Source: JAQGMV01 sp035525455 (lineage in GTDB: Bacteria; Pseudomonadota; Gammaproteobacteria; Burkholderiales; SG8-41). Taken from it: a DNA stretch of 25,722 bases. The stretch's first letter is position 1, and the number at the start of each line of letters is the position of its first letter. The translations under genes and the position numbers were made by a program. Below, one piece after another: positions 15,042-22,784 of the stretch. The notes beneath the pieces are model-generated. The model made no database searches, was not told the origin of the DNA, and worked only from the letters and a program-made list of their open reading frames with translations. Location: contig DATLEF010000101.1 in assembly GCA_035525455.1 (NCBI GenBank), forward strand, positions 1 through 25,722, read 5' to 3'.

Positions 15042-15545
15042 TCAGGAATATCGGATGTCGACGATGTAGACTTCCGCCTCGCCCGCGGGCCGATGCCACA
15101 CCACCGTGTCGCCCACCTTCGCGCCGATCATCGCGCGCGCGAGCGGCGAGGCCCAGCTGATCTTGCCCCCCGCGACGTCGGCTTCGTCGTCGCCGACGAT
15201 GGTGAACTCGTGCGCCGCGCCTTCTTCATCCTCCATCTTTACGGTGGCGCCGAAGTGCACCTGCTCGCGCGGTTGCGGCGCCGTGTCGACCACGGTCGCA
15301 CGCTCGAGCTGAGCCCGGAAATAGCGTAGATCACGATCGATCTCGCGCAGCTTCTGCCGCGCTTCCGAGTCTTCGTCGGATTGCCGCTTCAATTGTTCGT
15401 GACGCTCGGTGAGCTCGCGCACGCGCGCCTGCAGCTGTTCGAGGCCTTTCGGCGTAACGTAGTTCGCATGAGCCGGCAACGGACGCTCCGGAACATCTCC
15501 GGCGACCAGATCGTCATCGCTCTCTTTGACGAAGGCGCGGCTCAT
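15042..15545 (-). CDS. greB: Transcription elongation factor GreB
   Basis: 167 residues. GreA/GreB enter the RNA polymerase secondary channel and stimulate cleavage of backtracked RNA. An N-terminal coiled coil (about 40-85) is followed by the FKBP-like C-terminal domain (GGKISWASPLARAMIGAKVGD). The N-terminus MSRAFVKESDDDLV and the block PERPLPAHANYVTPKG indicate GreB rather than GreA. The ATG at 15545 is chosen for that match; the frame continues to 15572, but the extra codons include the promoter -10 box. There is no ribosome site; a good sigma-70 promoter points exactly at the ATG, predicting a leaderless mRNA. Confidence 0.92.
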   Translation of the reverse strand: MSRAFVKESDDDLVAGDVPERPLPAHANYVTPKGLEQLQARVRELTERHEQLKRQSDEDSEARQKLREIDRDLRYFRAQLERATVVDTAPQPREQVHFGATVKMEDEEGAAHEFTIVGDDEADVAGGKISWASPLARAMIGAKVGDTVVWHRPAGEAEVYIVDIRYS

Positions 15546-15551
15546 GAAACG

Positions 15552-15580
15552 TTTATACCGGCGAACCGACACGCTGGCAA
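15552..15580 (-). promoter_or_regulatory. Sigma-70 promoter of greB, predicted leaderless
   Basis: The minus strand reads TTGCCA, 17 bases, TATAAA, then CGTTTC and ATG. Five of six matches at both hexamers with ideal spacing. The expected start is the A of the ATG at 15545. Confidence 0.65.
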
Positions 15581-15663
15581 CTGCACGCTCCCCGTTCGCC
15601 TGGCGCGCTGTGTTCCCGTGCTACAGGGAGTTGCACGCAACTAAAGGAGGGTGGGGCCGTGTA

Positions 15664-16290
15664 CTAGCGCGGCGGCCGTATTCCAGCAGCATCCGCATGA
15701 AGCGTGCACGCAAGGCTGTAGAGCATGCCGGCAGTCGCGCCCCAGATATAGCGGCCTTCATAGGGTATGGCCATGTAGTGCCGGTGCCGGCCGCCGAAGT
15801 GGTACTCGCGCCGCTGATAGGACCGCAGGTCGAGAAAATGTGGAAGCGGCACTTCGAAGACCGAGGCCACTTCGAATGGGTCGAGCTTGAGATCAAAAGG
15901 CGGCTCGATCCAACCCACCACGGGCGTGATACGAAAGCCCGTCGGGATTTCATATTGCGGCAGACGCCCCAGAATTCTGACGTGCGCGCGGGCGAGACCG
16001 ATTTCCTCTTCTGTCTCGCGCAAAGCGGTTTCCTCGCGGCTGACATCGGCGCTCTCCACCCGTCCGCCTGGAAAACTGACCTGCCCGGCGTGATCGGAGA
16101 GATGTTCGGTACGCTGTGTCAGCAGCACGTGCAAGCCTTGCGGTCGATGCACGAGCGGGACCATGACCGCGGCGTCGGTGACGCTCATGCCCGCGGGAAT
16201 GAACGCCATGTAGAAATCCTCGGGCGCGGGCGGGGGCGCCGGTCGAGAGAGTAGTTGAGCGATCGTTTCAGCGCTTAGTTTCGCTGCCAT
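15664..16290 (-). CDS. nudL: CoA pyrophosphatase (Nudix hydrolase, NudL type)
   Basis: 208 residues. These enzymes split coenzyme A or acyl-CoA into 3',5'-ADP and phosphopantetheine. The NudL/UPF0035 signature LLTQRTEHLSDHAGQVSFPG is intact and runs into the Nudix box, which ends ALRETEEEIGL. The box has the wider spacing after FPGG that is usual in this subfamily. The ATG at 16290 has no ribosome site; a TACAAT box lies 8 bases upstream. The gene is divergent from the small exported protein gene and is followed 118 bases on by greB, which has its own promoter. Confidence 0.93.
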   Translation of the reverse strand: MAAKLSAETIAQLLSRPAPPPAPEDFYMAFIPAGMSVTDAAVMVPLVHRPQGLHVLLTQRTEHLSDHAGQVSFPGGRVESADVSREETALRETEEEIGLARAHVRILGRLPQYEIPTGFRITPVVGWIEPPFDLKLDPFEVASVFEVPLPHFLDLRSYQRREYHFGGRHRHYMAIPYEGRYIWGATAGMLYSLACTLHADAAGIRPPR

Positions 16291-16298
16291 GCGAGCGA

Positions 16299-16327
16299 AT
16301 TGTAGGGTCCGACAGGACGGCCGTCAC
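16299..16327 (-). promoter_or_regulatory. Sigma-70 promoter of nudL, predicted near-leaderless
   Basis: The minus strand reads GTGACG, 17 bases, TACAAT, then 8 bases to the ATG. The start would fall about 2 nt before the ATG. Confidence 0.55.
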
Positions 16328-16342
16328 GCCGGCTCGATTGTC

Positions 16343-16371
16343 TTGTGGCGCAGCGGGCCGCAACGTAAACT
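16343..16371 (+). promoter_or_regulatory. Weak candidate promoter of the small exported protein gene
   Basis: TTGTGG, 17 bases, TAAACT. The start near 16378 would give a 28-nt leader that contains the GAGAGG ribosome site. Confidence 0.3.
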
Positions 16372-16405
16372 GATCGCGCATTTCCCAAAGGAGAGGACCC
16401 TGACA

Positions 16406-16648
16406 ATGAAGATCAAGACCGTAGTGTTTGCTTCAGCGCTGGCGCTCATCAGCACGAGCGCGCTCGCCTTCCACTGCCCTGCTGATATGAAGGCAATCGA
16501 CGACGCGCTCCCCAAGGTCAAGCTCGATGCCACCAAAACCGCTGAGGTAAAAAAACTGCGAGCCGAAGGCGAAACACTGCATAAGGCCGGCAAGCATCAG
16601 GAATCGGTCGACACGCTGGAGAAAGCGAAGAAGATACTCGGCATCTAG
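16406..16648 (+). CDS. Small exported protein of unknown function
   Basis: 80 residues. The first 21 or so form a Sec signal peptide (MKIKTVVFASALALISTSALA, cut after ALA). The mature part, about 59 residues, is lysine-rich, mostly helical, and has the feel of a helix hairpin or single TPR-like unit (RAEGETLHKAGKHQESVDTL). One cysteine is present (FHCPADM) just after the cleavage site. The ATG at 16406 is chosen because it starts the signal peptide and has GAGAGG 9 bases before it. It is a single-gene unit between divergent nudL and a convergent hairpin. I do not recognise a function. Confidence 0.75.
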   Translation: MKIKTVVFASALALISTSALAFHCPADMKAIDDALPKVKLDATKTAEVKKLRAEGETLHKAGKHQESVDTLEKAKKILGI

Positions 16649-16690
16649 TGACGCGTAACGTTAGAACCTGCACCGTGCGCAGCTCCTAAA

Positions 16691-16720
16691 CGTCAGCGCC
16701 CGCGAAGCGGGCGTCTGACG
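16691..16720. terminator. Long hairpin between convergent genes
   Basis: CGTCAG-CGCCCGC pairs with GCGGGCG-(T)-CTGACG: a 13-bp stem with a one-base bulge and the loop GAA. No T-run follows on the plus strand (CGCGCGTACTG); the minus strand continues TTTAGG. It lies between the small exported protein and the convergent dehydrogenase, so it probably ends or protects both mRNAs. Confidence 0.5.
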
Positions 16721-16766
16721 CGCGCGTACTGTTCGAGTCTTCGGTTACACGCAGCGGTACCGGTAC

Positions 16767-17477
16767 TCACCACGCGATCGGCTTCCGGTCGCGAAAGAAA
16801 CCTCCAGTCGGCCCGTCGTCAGGCAAAGTGGCCAGCCACACCGCGGTGTCGGCGGCCTGCGCCGGCGTCCTGGGTGCGCGCTCGCCGCCCATGTCGGTAC
16901 GCACCCATCCCGGACACATCGAATTCGCGAGTATGTTGTTTTCCCTGAACTCGGCTGCAATGATGCGAGTCAGCGCATTGAGCGCGGTTTTCGAAATGCG
17001 ATACGCCGGCGTGCCCGTACCCATTTCCAACAACTGCGCGAGCCCGCTCGACAGATTCACGATGCGCCCGTAACGGTTCGCTTTCATGAGCGGCACGACT
17101 GCCTGCGCGAGCTGCAGCGGTCCGAAGAGATTCGTCTCTAGCGTATCCCTATACGTATCGAGCTTCGAATCCAGAAAACGGGAACCTCGAGGGTCGAGCA
17201 CGACGCCGGCGTTGTTCACCAGCACGTCGATGCGGCCGCGACGCTCCGCCACGGCCGCTATGCACGCACGTATGCTGCGGCAACTCGAAACGTCCAGGCG
17301 ATGGAACTCGACCTCGAGACCCGCGTCGTGCAATGTTTTCGCAGCCGCCTTGCCTTTGCCCGCGTCACGCGCAGTGAGCACCACCGACAGGCCACTCGCT
17401 GCAAGCTGCCTGCAGATCTCGTAACCGATGCCGCGGTTGCCGCCGGTAACAAGTGCGATGCGCGCGGCCATCGGCAT
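16767..17477 (-). CDS. Short-chain dehydrogenase/reductase (carbonyl-reductase-like)
   Basis: 236 residues, Rossmann fold. The cofactor site TGGNRGIG (11-18), NNAG (88-91), the catalytic serines at 143-144 and Y159-x3-K163 are all in place, so it is a functional NAD(P)H-dependent oxidoreductase. The C-terminal end PTGGFFRDRKPIAW resembles the plant/bacterial carbonyl reductase group. The substrate is unknown. The ATG at 17477 lies 6 bases after the fumC stop; a second in-frame ATG is two codons on. It is the last gene of the maeB-fumC-SDR run and probably co-transcribed with fumC. Confidence 0.9.
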   Translation of the reverse strand: MPMAARIALVTGGNRGIGYEICRQLAASGLSVVLTARDAGKGKAAAKTLHDAGLEVEFHRLDVSSCRSIRACIAAVAERRGRIDVLVNNAGVVLDPRGSRFLDSKLDTYRDTLETNLFGPLQLAQAVVPLMKANRYGRIVNLSSGLAQLLEMGTGTPAYRISKTALNALTRIIAAEFRENNILANSMCPGWVRTDMGGERAPRTPAQAADTAVWLATLPDDGPTGGFFRDRKPIAW

Positions 17478-17483
17478 GGTCTT

Positions 17484-18908
17484 CTAGCCTTTCGACTTGC
17501 CGCCAGGCGCCGTGACCTTCACGCCCACCATCTCTTCCGGCTTGACCCACTGATCGAACTGTTCCGCCGTCAGGAATCCCAGTTTGAGCGATGATTCCTT
17601 CAACGTAAGTCCGTTCTTGTGCGCGTTTTTCGCGATCGCCGCCGCTTTTTCGTAGCCGATATGCGGATTGAGCGCCGTTACGAGCATCAGGGATTCGCGC
17701 ATCAGCTGCTCGATACGCTCGAGGTTCGGCTCGATTCCCGCCGCGCAATGCTCGTCGAAGTTTTCGCAGGCGTGTGCAAGCAGCCGCGTGCTGTGCAGGA
17801 AATTGCGTATCACCATGGGCCGGAACACGTTCAACTCGAAGTTGCCCATCGCCCCGCCGGCATTGATCGCAACGTCGTTGCCGAAAACCTGGCAGCACAC
17901 CATCGTCATCGACTCGGACTGCGTCGGGTTCACCTTCCCCGGCATGATCGAGCTGCCCGGTTCGTTCTCCGGGATCGTGAGCTCGCCGATGCCGCTGCGC
18001 GGTCCGCTCGCGAGCCATCGGATATCGTTCGCGATTTTCATCAGAGACGCCGCGAGCGTCTTCACCGCGCCATGGGCGTGTACGACTGCGTCGCACGAAC
18101 CGAGCGCTTCGAACTTGTTGGGAGCCGTGACGAACGGCAGGTCGGTGAGCTTCGCAAGCTCCGCGGCAACCTTGACCGCGAATTCGGGGTGCGCATTGAG
18201 ACCGGTTCCGACCGCGGTGCCGCCGAGAGCAAGCTCGCACAAATGAGGCAGCGCATCTTCTAGGTGCTGCAGCCCATGGTCGAGCTGAGATACATATCCG
18301 GAAAACTCCTGCCCGAGCGTGAGCGGAGTCGCGTCCTGCAGATGGGTGCGGCCGATCTTCACGATATGCATGAAGGCCTGCGCTTTGCGATCGAGCGTGT
18401 CACGCAGCTTGGCGGCAGCCGGTTTCAACGTCTGCACGAGCGCGGTTACCGCGGCGACATGCATCGCAGTCGGGAACGTGTCGTTCGACGATTGCCCTTT
18501 GTTGACGTCGTCGTTTTCGTGCACGAGGCGTTTCTCGCCGCGCTCGCCCCCCAGTATTTCGGACGCGCGATTTGCCAGCACCTCGTTCACGTTCATGTTG
18601 GTCTGCGTGCCTGAGCCCGTCTGCCACACGACCAGCGGAAAATGCTCGTCGAACTTCCCGGCAAGCGCTTCGTCAGCCGCAGCGATGATCGCGGCACCTT
18701 TTTTCTGGTCGAGAAGCCCAAGCGCCACGTTCACGGCGGCCGCGGCTTTTTTCACGAGGATCTGCGCACGGACGACCTCGAGCGGCATCCTCTCGTCCGG
18801 AAAATGAAAATGATGCAGGCTGCGCTGCGTCTGCGCGCCCCACAATTTATCCGACGCGACCGCGATTTCGCCCATCGTGTCGCGCTCCATCCTTGTTCCT
18901 TGAGACAT
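17484..18908 (-). CDS. fumC: Class II fumarate hydratase
   Basis: 474 residues from the chosen start. FumC interconverts fumarate and malate without an iron-sulfur cluster. The superfamily signature GSSIMPGKVNP (318-328) is intact, as are TGSGTQTNMNVNEV and GRTHLQDATPLTLGQE. Three ATGs are possible: 18914 (AGGA directly against it, too close), 18908 (AGGA at 6 bases) and 18890 (AAGGA at 6 bases). The choice between the last two is open; both precede ERDTMGEI, which aligns with other FumC. maeB lies 71 bases upstream on the same strand. Together they handle malate. Confidence 0.96.
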   Translation of the reverse strand: MSQGTRMERDTMGEIAVASDKLWGAQTQRSLHHFHFPDERMPLEVVRAQILVKKAAAAVNVALGLLDQKKGAAIIAAADEALAGKFDEHFPLVVWQTGSGTQTNMNVNEVLANRASEILGGERGEKRLVHENDDVNKGQSSNDTFPTAMHVAAVTALVQTLKPAAAKLRDTLDRKAQAFMHIVKIGRTHLQDATPLTLGQEFSGYVSQLDHGLQHLEDALPHLCELALGGTAVGTGLNAHPEFAVKVAAELAKLTDLPFVTAPNKFEALGSCDAVVHAHGAVKTLAASLMKIANDIRWLASGPRSGIGELTIPENEPGSSIMPGKVNPTQSESMTMVCCQVFGNDVAINAGGAMGNFELNVFRPMVIRNFLHSTRLLAHACENFDEHCAAGIEPNLERIEQLMRESLMLVTALNPHIGYEKAAAIAKNAHKNGLTLKESSLKLGFLTAEQFDQWVKPEEMVGVKVTAPGGKSKG

Positions 18909-18979
18909 GTCCATTCCTGTTGAGAGCTGAAGTGTCGCGGGACTGCAGAACGTGAGTCGATGGCTCGTGCAAGCCGCCG

Positions 18980-21274
18980 CTACAAGAGGATTTTCTGTTC
19001 GGTGCGCTGAACGCCGGCGTCGACCACGGTGAGCGCGGTCATGTTGACGATGCGGCGCACGGTGGCCGACGGCGTAAGAATGTGCACCGATTTCGCAGCG
19101 CCGAGGAGTATCGGTCCGACGGTGATGCCGTCCCCGGCGGCCGTCTTGAGCAGGTTGAAAGCGATATTGGCAGCATCGAGACTGGGCATCATGAGCAAAT
19201 TGGCGGAACCCTTCAGTCGCGAGTTCGGGAAAACCACGGCGCGTATGTCCTGTGAGAGCGCCATGTCGCCCTGCATTTCGCCATCGACCTCGAGCTCCGG
19301 GACGAGCTTGTTCAGGATCGCCAGCGCCTGCCTCATCTTGATCGCGGTCGGCGTGTCCGATGCGCCGAACGTGGAGTGCGACAGCAGCGCCACTTTTGGC
19401 GTGAGCCCGAAACGACGGATTTCTTCGGCGGCGAGCATCGTGGTTTCAGCGATGATTTCGGCGGAGGGATCGAAATTCACGTACGTGTCGCAAATGAATA
19501 CCGTTCTCTTCGGCAGGAGCAGCATATTCATCGCTGCGTAATGATTGACGCCGGGGGCCTTCCCGATCACCCGCTCGATGATCGTGAGGTGGCCCATGTA
19601 GTTGCCGGGCAGGCCGCACAGCATGGCATCGGCAGCGCCCATGTGCATGAGCATGGCGCCGATAAGCGTCGGCAGACGGCGCATGTCAAGCTTCGCAATG
19701 CCGGGGGTTACGCCGCGGCGTCCCGCCAGCCGGTGATATTCGGTCCAGTATTCGCGGTAACGGCGGTCGTTGTCCGGGTCGACGAGCTCGTAGTCGGAGT
19801 CGGTGCGCAGGCGCAAACCCAGGCGCTCGATGCGCGCGCCTATGACATCGGGCCGACCGATCAGTATCGGTCGTGCGATGCCTTCGTCCACCGCCACCTG
19901 CGCTGCCCGCAAAACGCGTTCTTCTTCGCCCTCCGCGTAGACGATCCGCCGCGGAGACTCTTTCGCGGCAACGAATACCGGCTTCATCACGAAGCCGGAT
20001 TGATACACGAACTGATTGCAGCGCTCGCGGTAGGCGTCGAAGTCTTCGATCGGGCGCGTTGCGACGCCGCTGTCCATCGCGGCCTTTGCGACCGCAGGCG
20101 CAATTTTCCCGATCAGCCGCGGATCGAACGGCCGCGGAATGAGGTAGTCGGGCCCGAACGAAATGTTCTGCTCCCCGTAGGCGAGCGCGACGATGTCCGA
20201 CTGCTCGGCCTGCGCAAGCTCGGCCAGCGCGCGTACCGCGGCAAGCTCCATCTCGCGGTTGATCGTCGTCGCGCCGACGTCGAGCGCGCCGCGGAAGACG
20301 AACGGAAAGCACAAGACGTTATTGACCTGGTTCGGATAATCGGACCGGCCGGTCGCTATCACCGCATCCGGCTTTGCCTGGCGCGCATCCTCCGGCCTGA
20401 TTTCGGGCTCCGGATTGGCGAGCGCGAGTATGAGGGGCCGCCCGGCCATTTTCCGCACCATGTCCGCCTTCAGTACGCCGCCTGCGGACAGTCCGAGAAA
20501 TATGTCTGCGCCTTCCATGACGTCGCCCAGGGTGCGCGCCGGCGTGTTGATGGCGTAGCGCGCTTTCTCCGGGTCCATTTCTTCCTTGCGGCCGTGGTAT
20601 ACGACGCCCGCAATATCGGTCACGACGATATGCTCGCGCGGCAATCCCATCGAGACGAGCAGGTCAAGACAGGCGAGCGCGGCAGCCCCCGCACCGGAAG
20701 CGACGAGCCTGACGTTGCGTATATCTTTGCCGACGACTTTCAGGCCGTTCAGTATCGCGGCGCCGACGATGATCGCGGTGCCGTGCTGATCATCATGAAA
20801 GACAGGGATCTGCAGGCGCTGACGAAGCTGGCGCTCGACGTAAAAGCATTCCGGCGCCTTGATGTCCTCGAGGTTGATGCCGCCGAAAGTCGGCTCGAGA
20901 CTCGCGATGATGTCGACGAGCTTTTGCGGATCGCGCTCGTTCACCTCGATATCGAAGACGTCGATGCCCGCGAACTTCTTGAAAAGAACGGCCTTGCCTT
21001 CCATGACAGGCTTGGACGCGAGCGGTCCGATTGCACCGAGGCCGAGTACCGCGGTGCCATTGGTGATTACGGCGACGAGGTTGCCGCGGGAGGTGAAATT
21101 GCGCGCCTGCGACGGATCCGCTGCAATTGTTTCGCACACGGATGCGACACCGGGCGTATACGCAAGAGCCAGGTCGCGCTGGTTGATGAGGCCCTTGGTT
21201 GCAGTGACGGCGATCTTACCCGGCGTCGGAAACTGATGGTACTCGTGCGCCGCCTTGCGGAGTTGTTCGTCCAT
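18980..21274 (-). CDS. maeB: NADP-dependent malic enzyme with C-terminal phosphotransacetylase-like domain
   Basis: 764 residues, normal for MaeB. It decarboxylates malate to pyruvate with production of NADPH. The N-terminal half (1 to about 430) holds the malic domain and NAD-binding domain (LAYTPGVASVCE, HDDQHGTAIIVGAAILNGL, SGAGAAALACLDLL, ALANPEPEI). The rest (about 440-764) is the phosphotransacetylase-like domain, which in MaeB is thought to be regulatory and to respond to acetyl-CoA. The ATG at 21274 (MDEQLRKAAHEYH) fits the family; the open frame to 21397 covers the promoter. There is no clear ribosome site. fumC follows. Confidence 0.96.
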   Translation of the reverse strand: MDEQLRKAAHEYHQFPTPGKIAVTATKGLINQRDLALAYTPGVASVCETIAADPSQARNFTSRGNLVAVITNGTAVLGLGAIGPLASKPVMEGKAVLFKKFAGIDVFDIEVNERDPQKLVDIIASLEPTFGGINLEDIKAPECFYVERQLRQRLQIPVFHDDQHGTAIIVGAAILNGLKVVGKDIRNVRLVASGAGAAALACLDLLVSMGLPREHIVVTDIAGVVYHGRKEEMDPEKARYAINTPARTLGDVMEGADIFLGLSAGGVLKADMVRKMAGRPLILALANPEPEIRPEDARQAKPDAVIATGRSDYPNQVNNVLCFPFVFRGALDVGATTINREMELAAVRALAELAQAEQSDIVALAYGEQNISFGPDYLIPRPFDPRLIGKIAPAVAKAAMDSGVATRPIEDFDAYRERCNQFVYQSGFVMKPVFVAAKESPRRIVYAEGEEERVLRAAQVAVDEGIARPILIGRPDVIGARIERLGLRLRTDSDYELVDPDNDRRYREYWTEYHRLAGRRGVTPGIAKLDMRRLPTLIGAMLMHMGAADAMLCGLPGNYMGHLTIIERVIGKAPGVNHYAAMNMLLLPKRTVFICDTYVNFDPSAEIIAETTMLAAEEIRRFGLTPKVALLSHSTFGASDTPTAIKMRQALAILNKLVPELEVDGEMQGDMALSQDIRAVVFPNSRLKGSANLLMMPSLDAANIAFNLLKTAAGDGITVGPILLGAAKSVHILTPSATVRRIVNMTALTVVDAGVQRTEQKILL

Positions 21275-21364
21275 GATGGGTCGAGAGAAGAGCCCGATCG
21301 CGTGGAAGCGCGGCGCTGAATGTGGCCATGAGTTGGCCGCGCGCTTCGCGCCAGACTCGCAACA

Positions 21365-21370
21365 ATTATA
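21365..21370 (-). promoter_or_regulatory. -10 box of maeB
   Basis: A perfect TATAAT on the minus strand in the context GGGGTATAATTG; no good -35 at 17 bases. The start near 21358 gives a leader of about 84 nt. Confidence 0.55.
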
Positions 21371-21421
21371 CCCCAGCGTCGAGTACGCGCCGGCCACACG
21401 ACGCCGATCGAGCGGGGCGCG

Positions 21422-21451
21422 TTGAGCCTGCGCTTCGGCCTATGGTATGGT
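21422..21451 (+). promoter_or_regulatory. Weak candidate promoter of the proline iminopeptidase gene
   Basis: TTGAGC, 18 bases, TATGGT (4 of 6 matches each). The start would be near 21458, 23 nt before the ATG. Confidence 0.3.
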
Positions 21452-21480
21452 GGCGGCCCGCGCTTTTTCCCGATGTGATC

Positions 21481-22449
21481 ATGGCTGACCAGACTGCGCC
21501 TCTGCGCGCCGAGCTTTATCCGGAAATCGAGCCGTTCAACTCGGGGTTGCTGCGCCTGGACGATCTGCACGAAATGTACTGGGAAGAGTGCGGCAATCCG
21601 GGCGGCGCGCCTGTCCTGTTTCTGCACGGAGGCCCCGGCGCTGGCTCAGCGCCGGCCCATCGGCGCTTTTTCGATCCGGCACATTACCGCATCATCATCT
21701 TCGATCAGCGCGGCGCGGGCCGCTCGCGCCCGCTGGGCGAACTGCACAACAACACGACGCCGCTGCTGGTCGACGACATTGAGCGCCTCCGCAGCCACCT
21801 GGGCGTCGAGCGCTGGCTCGTGTTCGGCGGATCGTGGGGCAGCACCCTCGCCCTTGCCTACAGCATTGCACACTCGGAGCGCTGCGCCGGTCTCGTGTTA
21901 CGCGGGATATTCCTGTGCCGCAAAAGCGAGATCGACTGGTTCCTGTACGGCGTGCGCAATCTTTTTCCGGAAGCGTGGAGCGCTTTTGCGAGTGGCGTGC
22001 CCGCGGCCGAGCGCGGCGATCTGCTGACCGCGTATTACGGGCGCCTCACGAATCCGGATCCTGCCGTGCACATGCCGGCGGCTCGCGCGTGGAGCATTTA
22101 TGAAGGTTCATGCTCCACGTTGCTGGCAAGCCCCGAGACCGTTGCCTACTTCGCAAGCGATGTCGTGGCGCTCGGACTCGCGCGGATCGAGGCGCATTTC
22201 TTCACGAACGACATTTTCATGCCGCCGAACGCGCTCCTCGAGAATGTCGCGCGCATTCGTGGCATTCCGGCGGTCATCGTTCAGGGCCGCTACGATGCGG
22301 TGTGTCCCATCGTCACGGCGGACGACCTGCACCGCGCATGGCCCGAGGCCGAGTACACGATCGTGCCGGATGCCGGTCACTCCGCGTGGGAGCCGGGGAT
22401 TTGTGCTGAGCTGGTGAAATCGACGGAGCGCTTCAAACGCGTGTTCTAG
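21481..22449 (+). CDS. pip: Proline iminopeptidase (S33, alpha/beta hydrolase)
   Basis: 322 residues. The enzyme removes N-terminal proline from peptides. Oxyanion-loop motif HGGPGAGS, nucleophile S118 in GGSWGSTLALAY, D272 in GRYDAVCP and H300 in DAGHSAWEP form the complete triad. The N-terminus YPEIEPFNSGLLRLDDLHEMYWEECGNP is characteristic of the Pip subfamily. The ATG at 21481 is chosen for this match; an upstream frame covers the divergent maeB promoter. No ribosome site is evident. It stands alone, convergent with the PhaM-like gene. Confidence 0.94.
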   Translation: MADQTAPLRAELYPEIEPFNSGLLRLDDLHEMYWEECGNPGGAPVLFLHGGPGAGSAPAHRRFFDPAHYRIIIFDQRGAGRSRPLGELHNNTTPLLVDDIERLRSHLGVERWLVFGGSWGSTLALAYSIAHSERCAGLVLRGIFLCRKSEIDWFLYGVRNLFPEAWSAFASGVPAAERGDLLTAYYGRLTNPDPAVHMPAARAWSIYEGSCSTLLASPETVAYFASDVVALGLARIEAHFFTNDIFMPPNALLENVARIRGIPAVIVQGRYDAVCPIVTADDLHRAWPEAEYTIVPDAGHSAWEPGICAELVKSTERFKRVF

Positions 22450-22508
22450 TGGAGCGCAACGTCAGCCTGCCGCTTTACGCGTGACGCACTGTCGGTGGTA
22501 CGAGGGGC

Positions 22509-22772
22509 TTAGGTTTTCTTGTTCTTGTCCGCCGCAGCCGCGCCGAGAGATTCGAGCGCCGCCTTCTGCATTTCCAGCGTCTTGATTGTCATCTGAACGA
22601 AGCCGACGTTCATCGTGAGCCAGTTTTCGACGGTCTTCAGCTCCCGGATCTTGTTCTGAACCTCATCGACGTTCGCAGTCGGCGTCAACATCCCGGGCAT
22701 GGGGAACGACATCGGGTTCCACATCTTCTGCATCCATTCGAAGAGATCCTTCGGCAGGCCGGGCTCAGCCAC
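22509..22772 (-). CDS. PhaM-like polyhydroxyalkanoate granule protein
   Basis: 87 residues. The core NVDEVQNKIRELKTVENWL followed by MNVGFVQMTIKTLEMQKAAL resembles the heptad-containing region of PhaM, the Ralstonia eutropha protein that activates PHB synthase and tethers granules to the nucleoid. The start is GTG, with GAGGAG 8 bases upstream; the ribosome site overlaps the stop of the transglycosylase gene 12 bases earlier, so the two are coupled. The long lysine/alanine-rich C-terminal tail used by PhaM to bind DNA is absent: the protein ends ADKNKKT. It may therefore bind the synthase or granule but not DNA. Family call by eye from memory. Confidence 0.7.
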   Translation of the reverse strand: MAEPGLPKDLFEWMQKMWNPMSFPMPGMLTPTANVDEVQNKIRELKTVENWLTMNVGFVQMTIKTLEMQKAALESLGAAAADKNKKT

Positions 22773-22784
22773 TGGACAGTCTCC

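Noticed and set aside
19376..21319. 647-codon plus-strand open frame opposite maeB
   Set aside because: The minus strand has all malic enzyme motifs; the antisense translation shows no recognisable domain.
22450..22508. Terminator between pip and the PhaM-like gene
   Set aside because: Only short broken complementarity and no T-run; nothing firm can be called.
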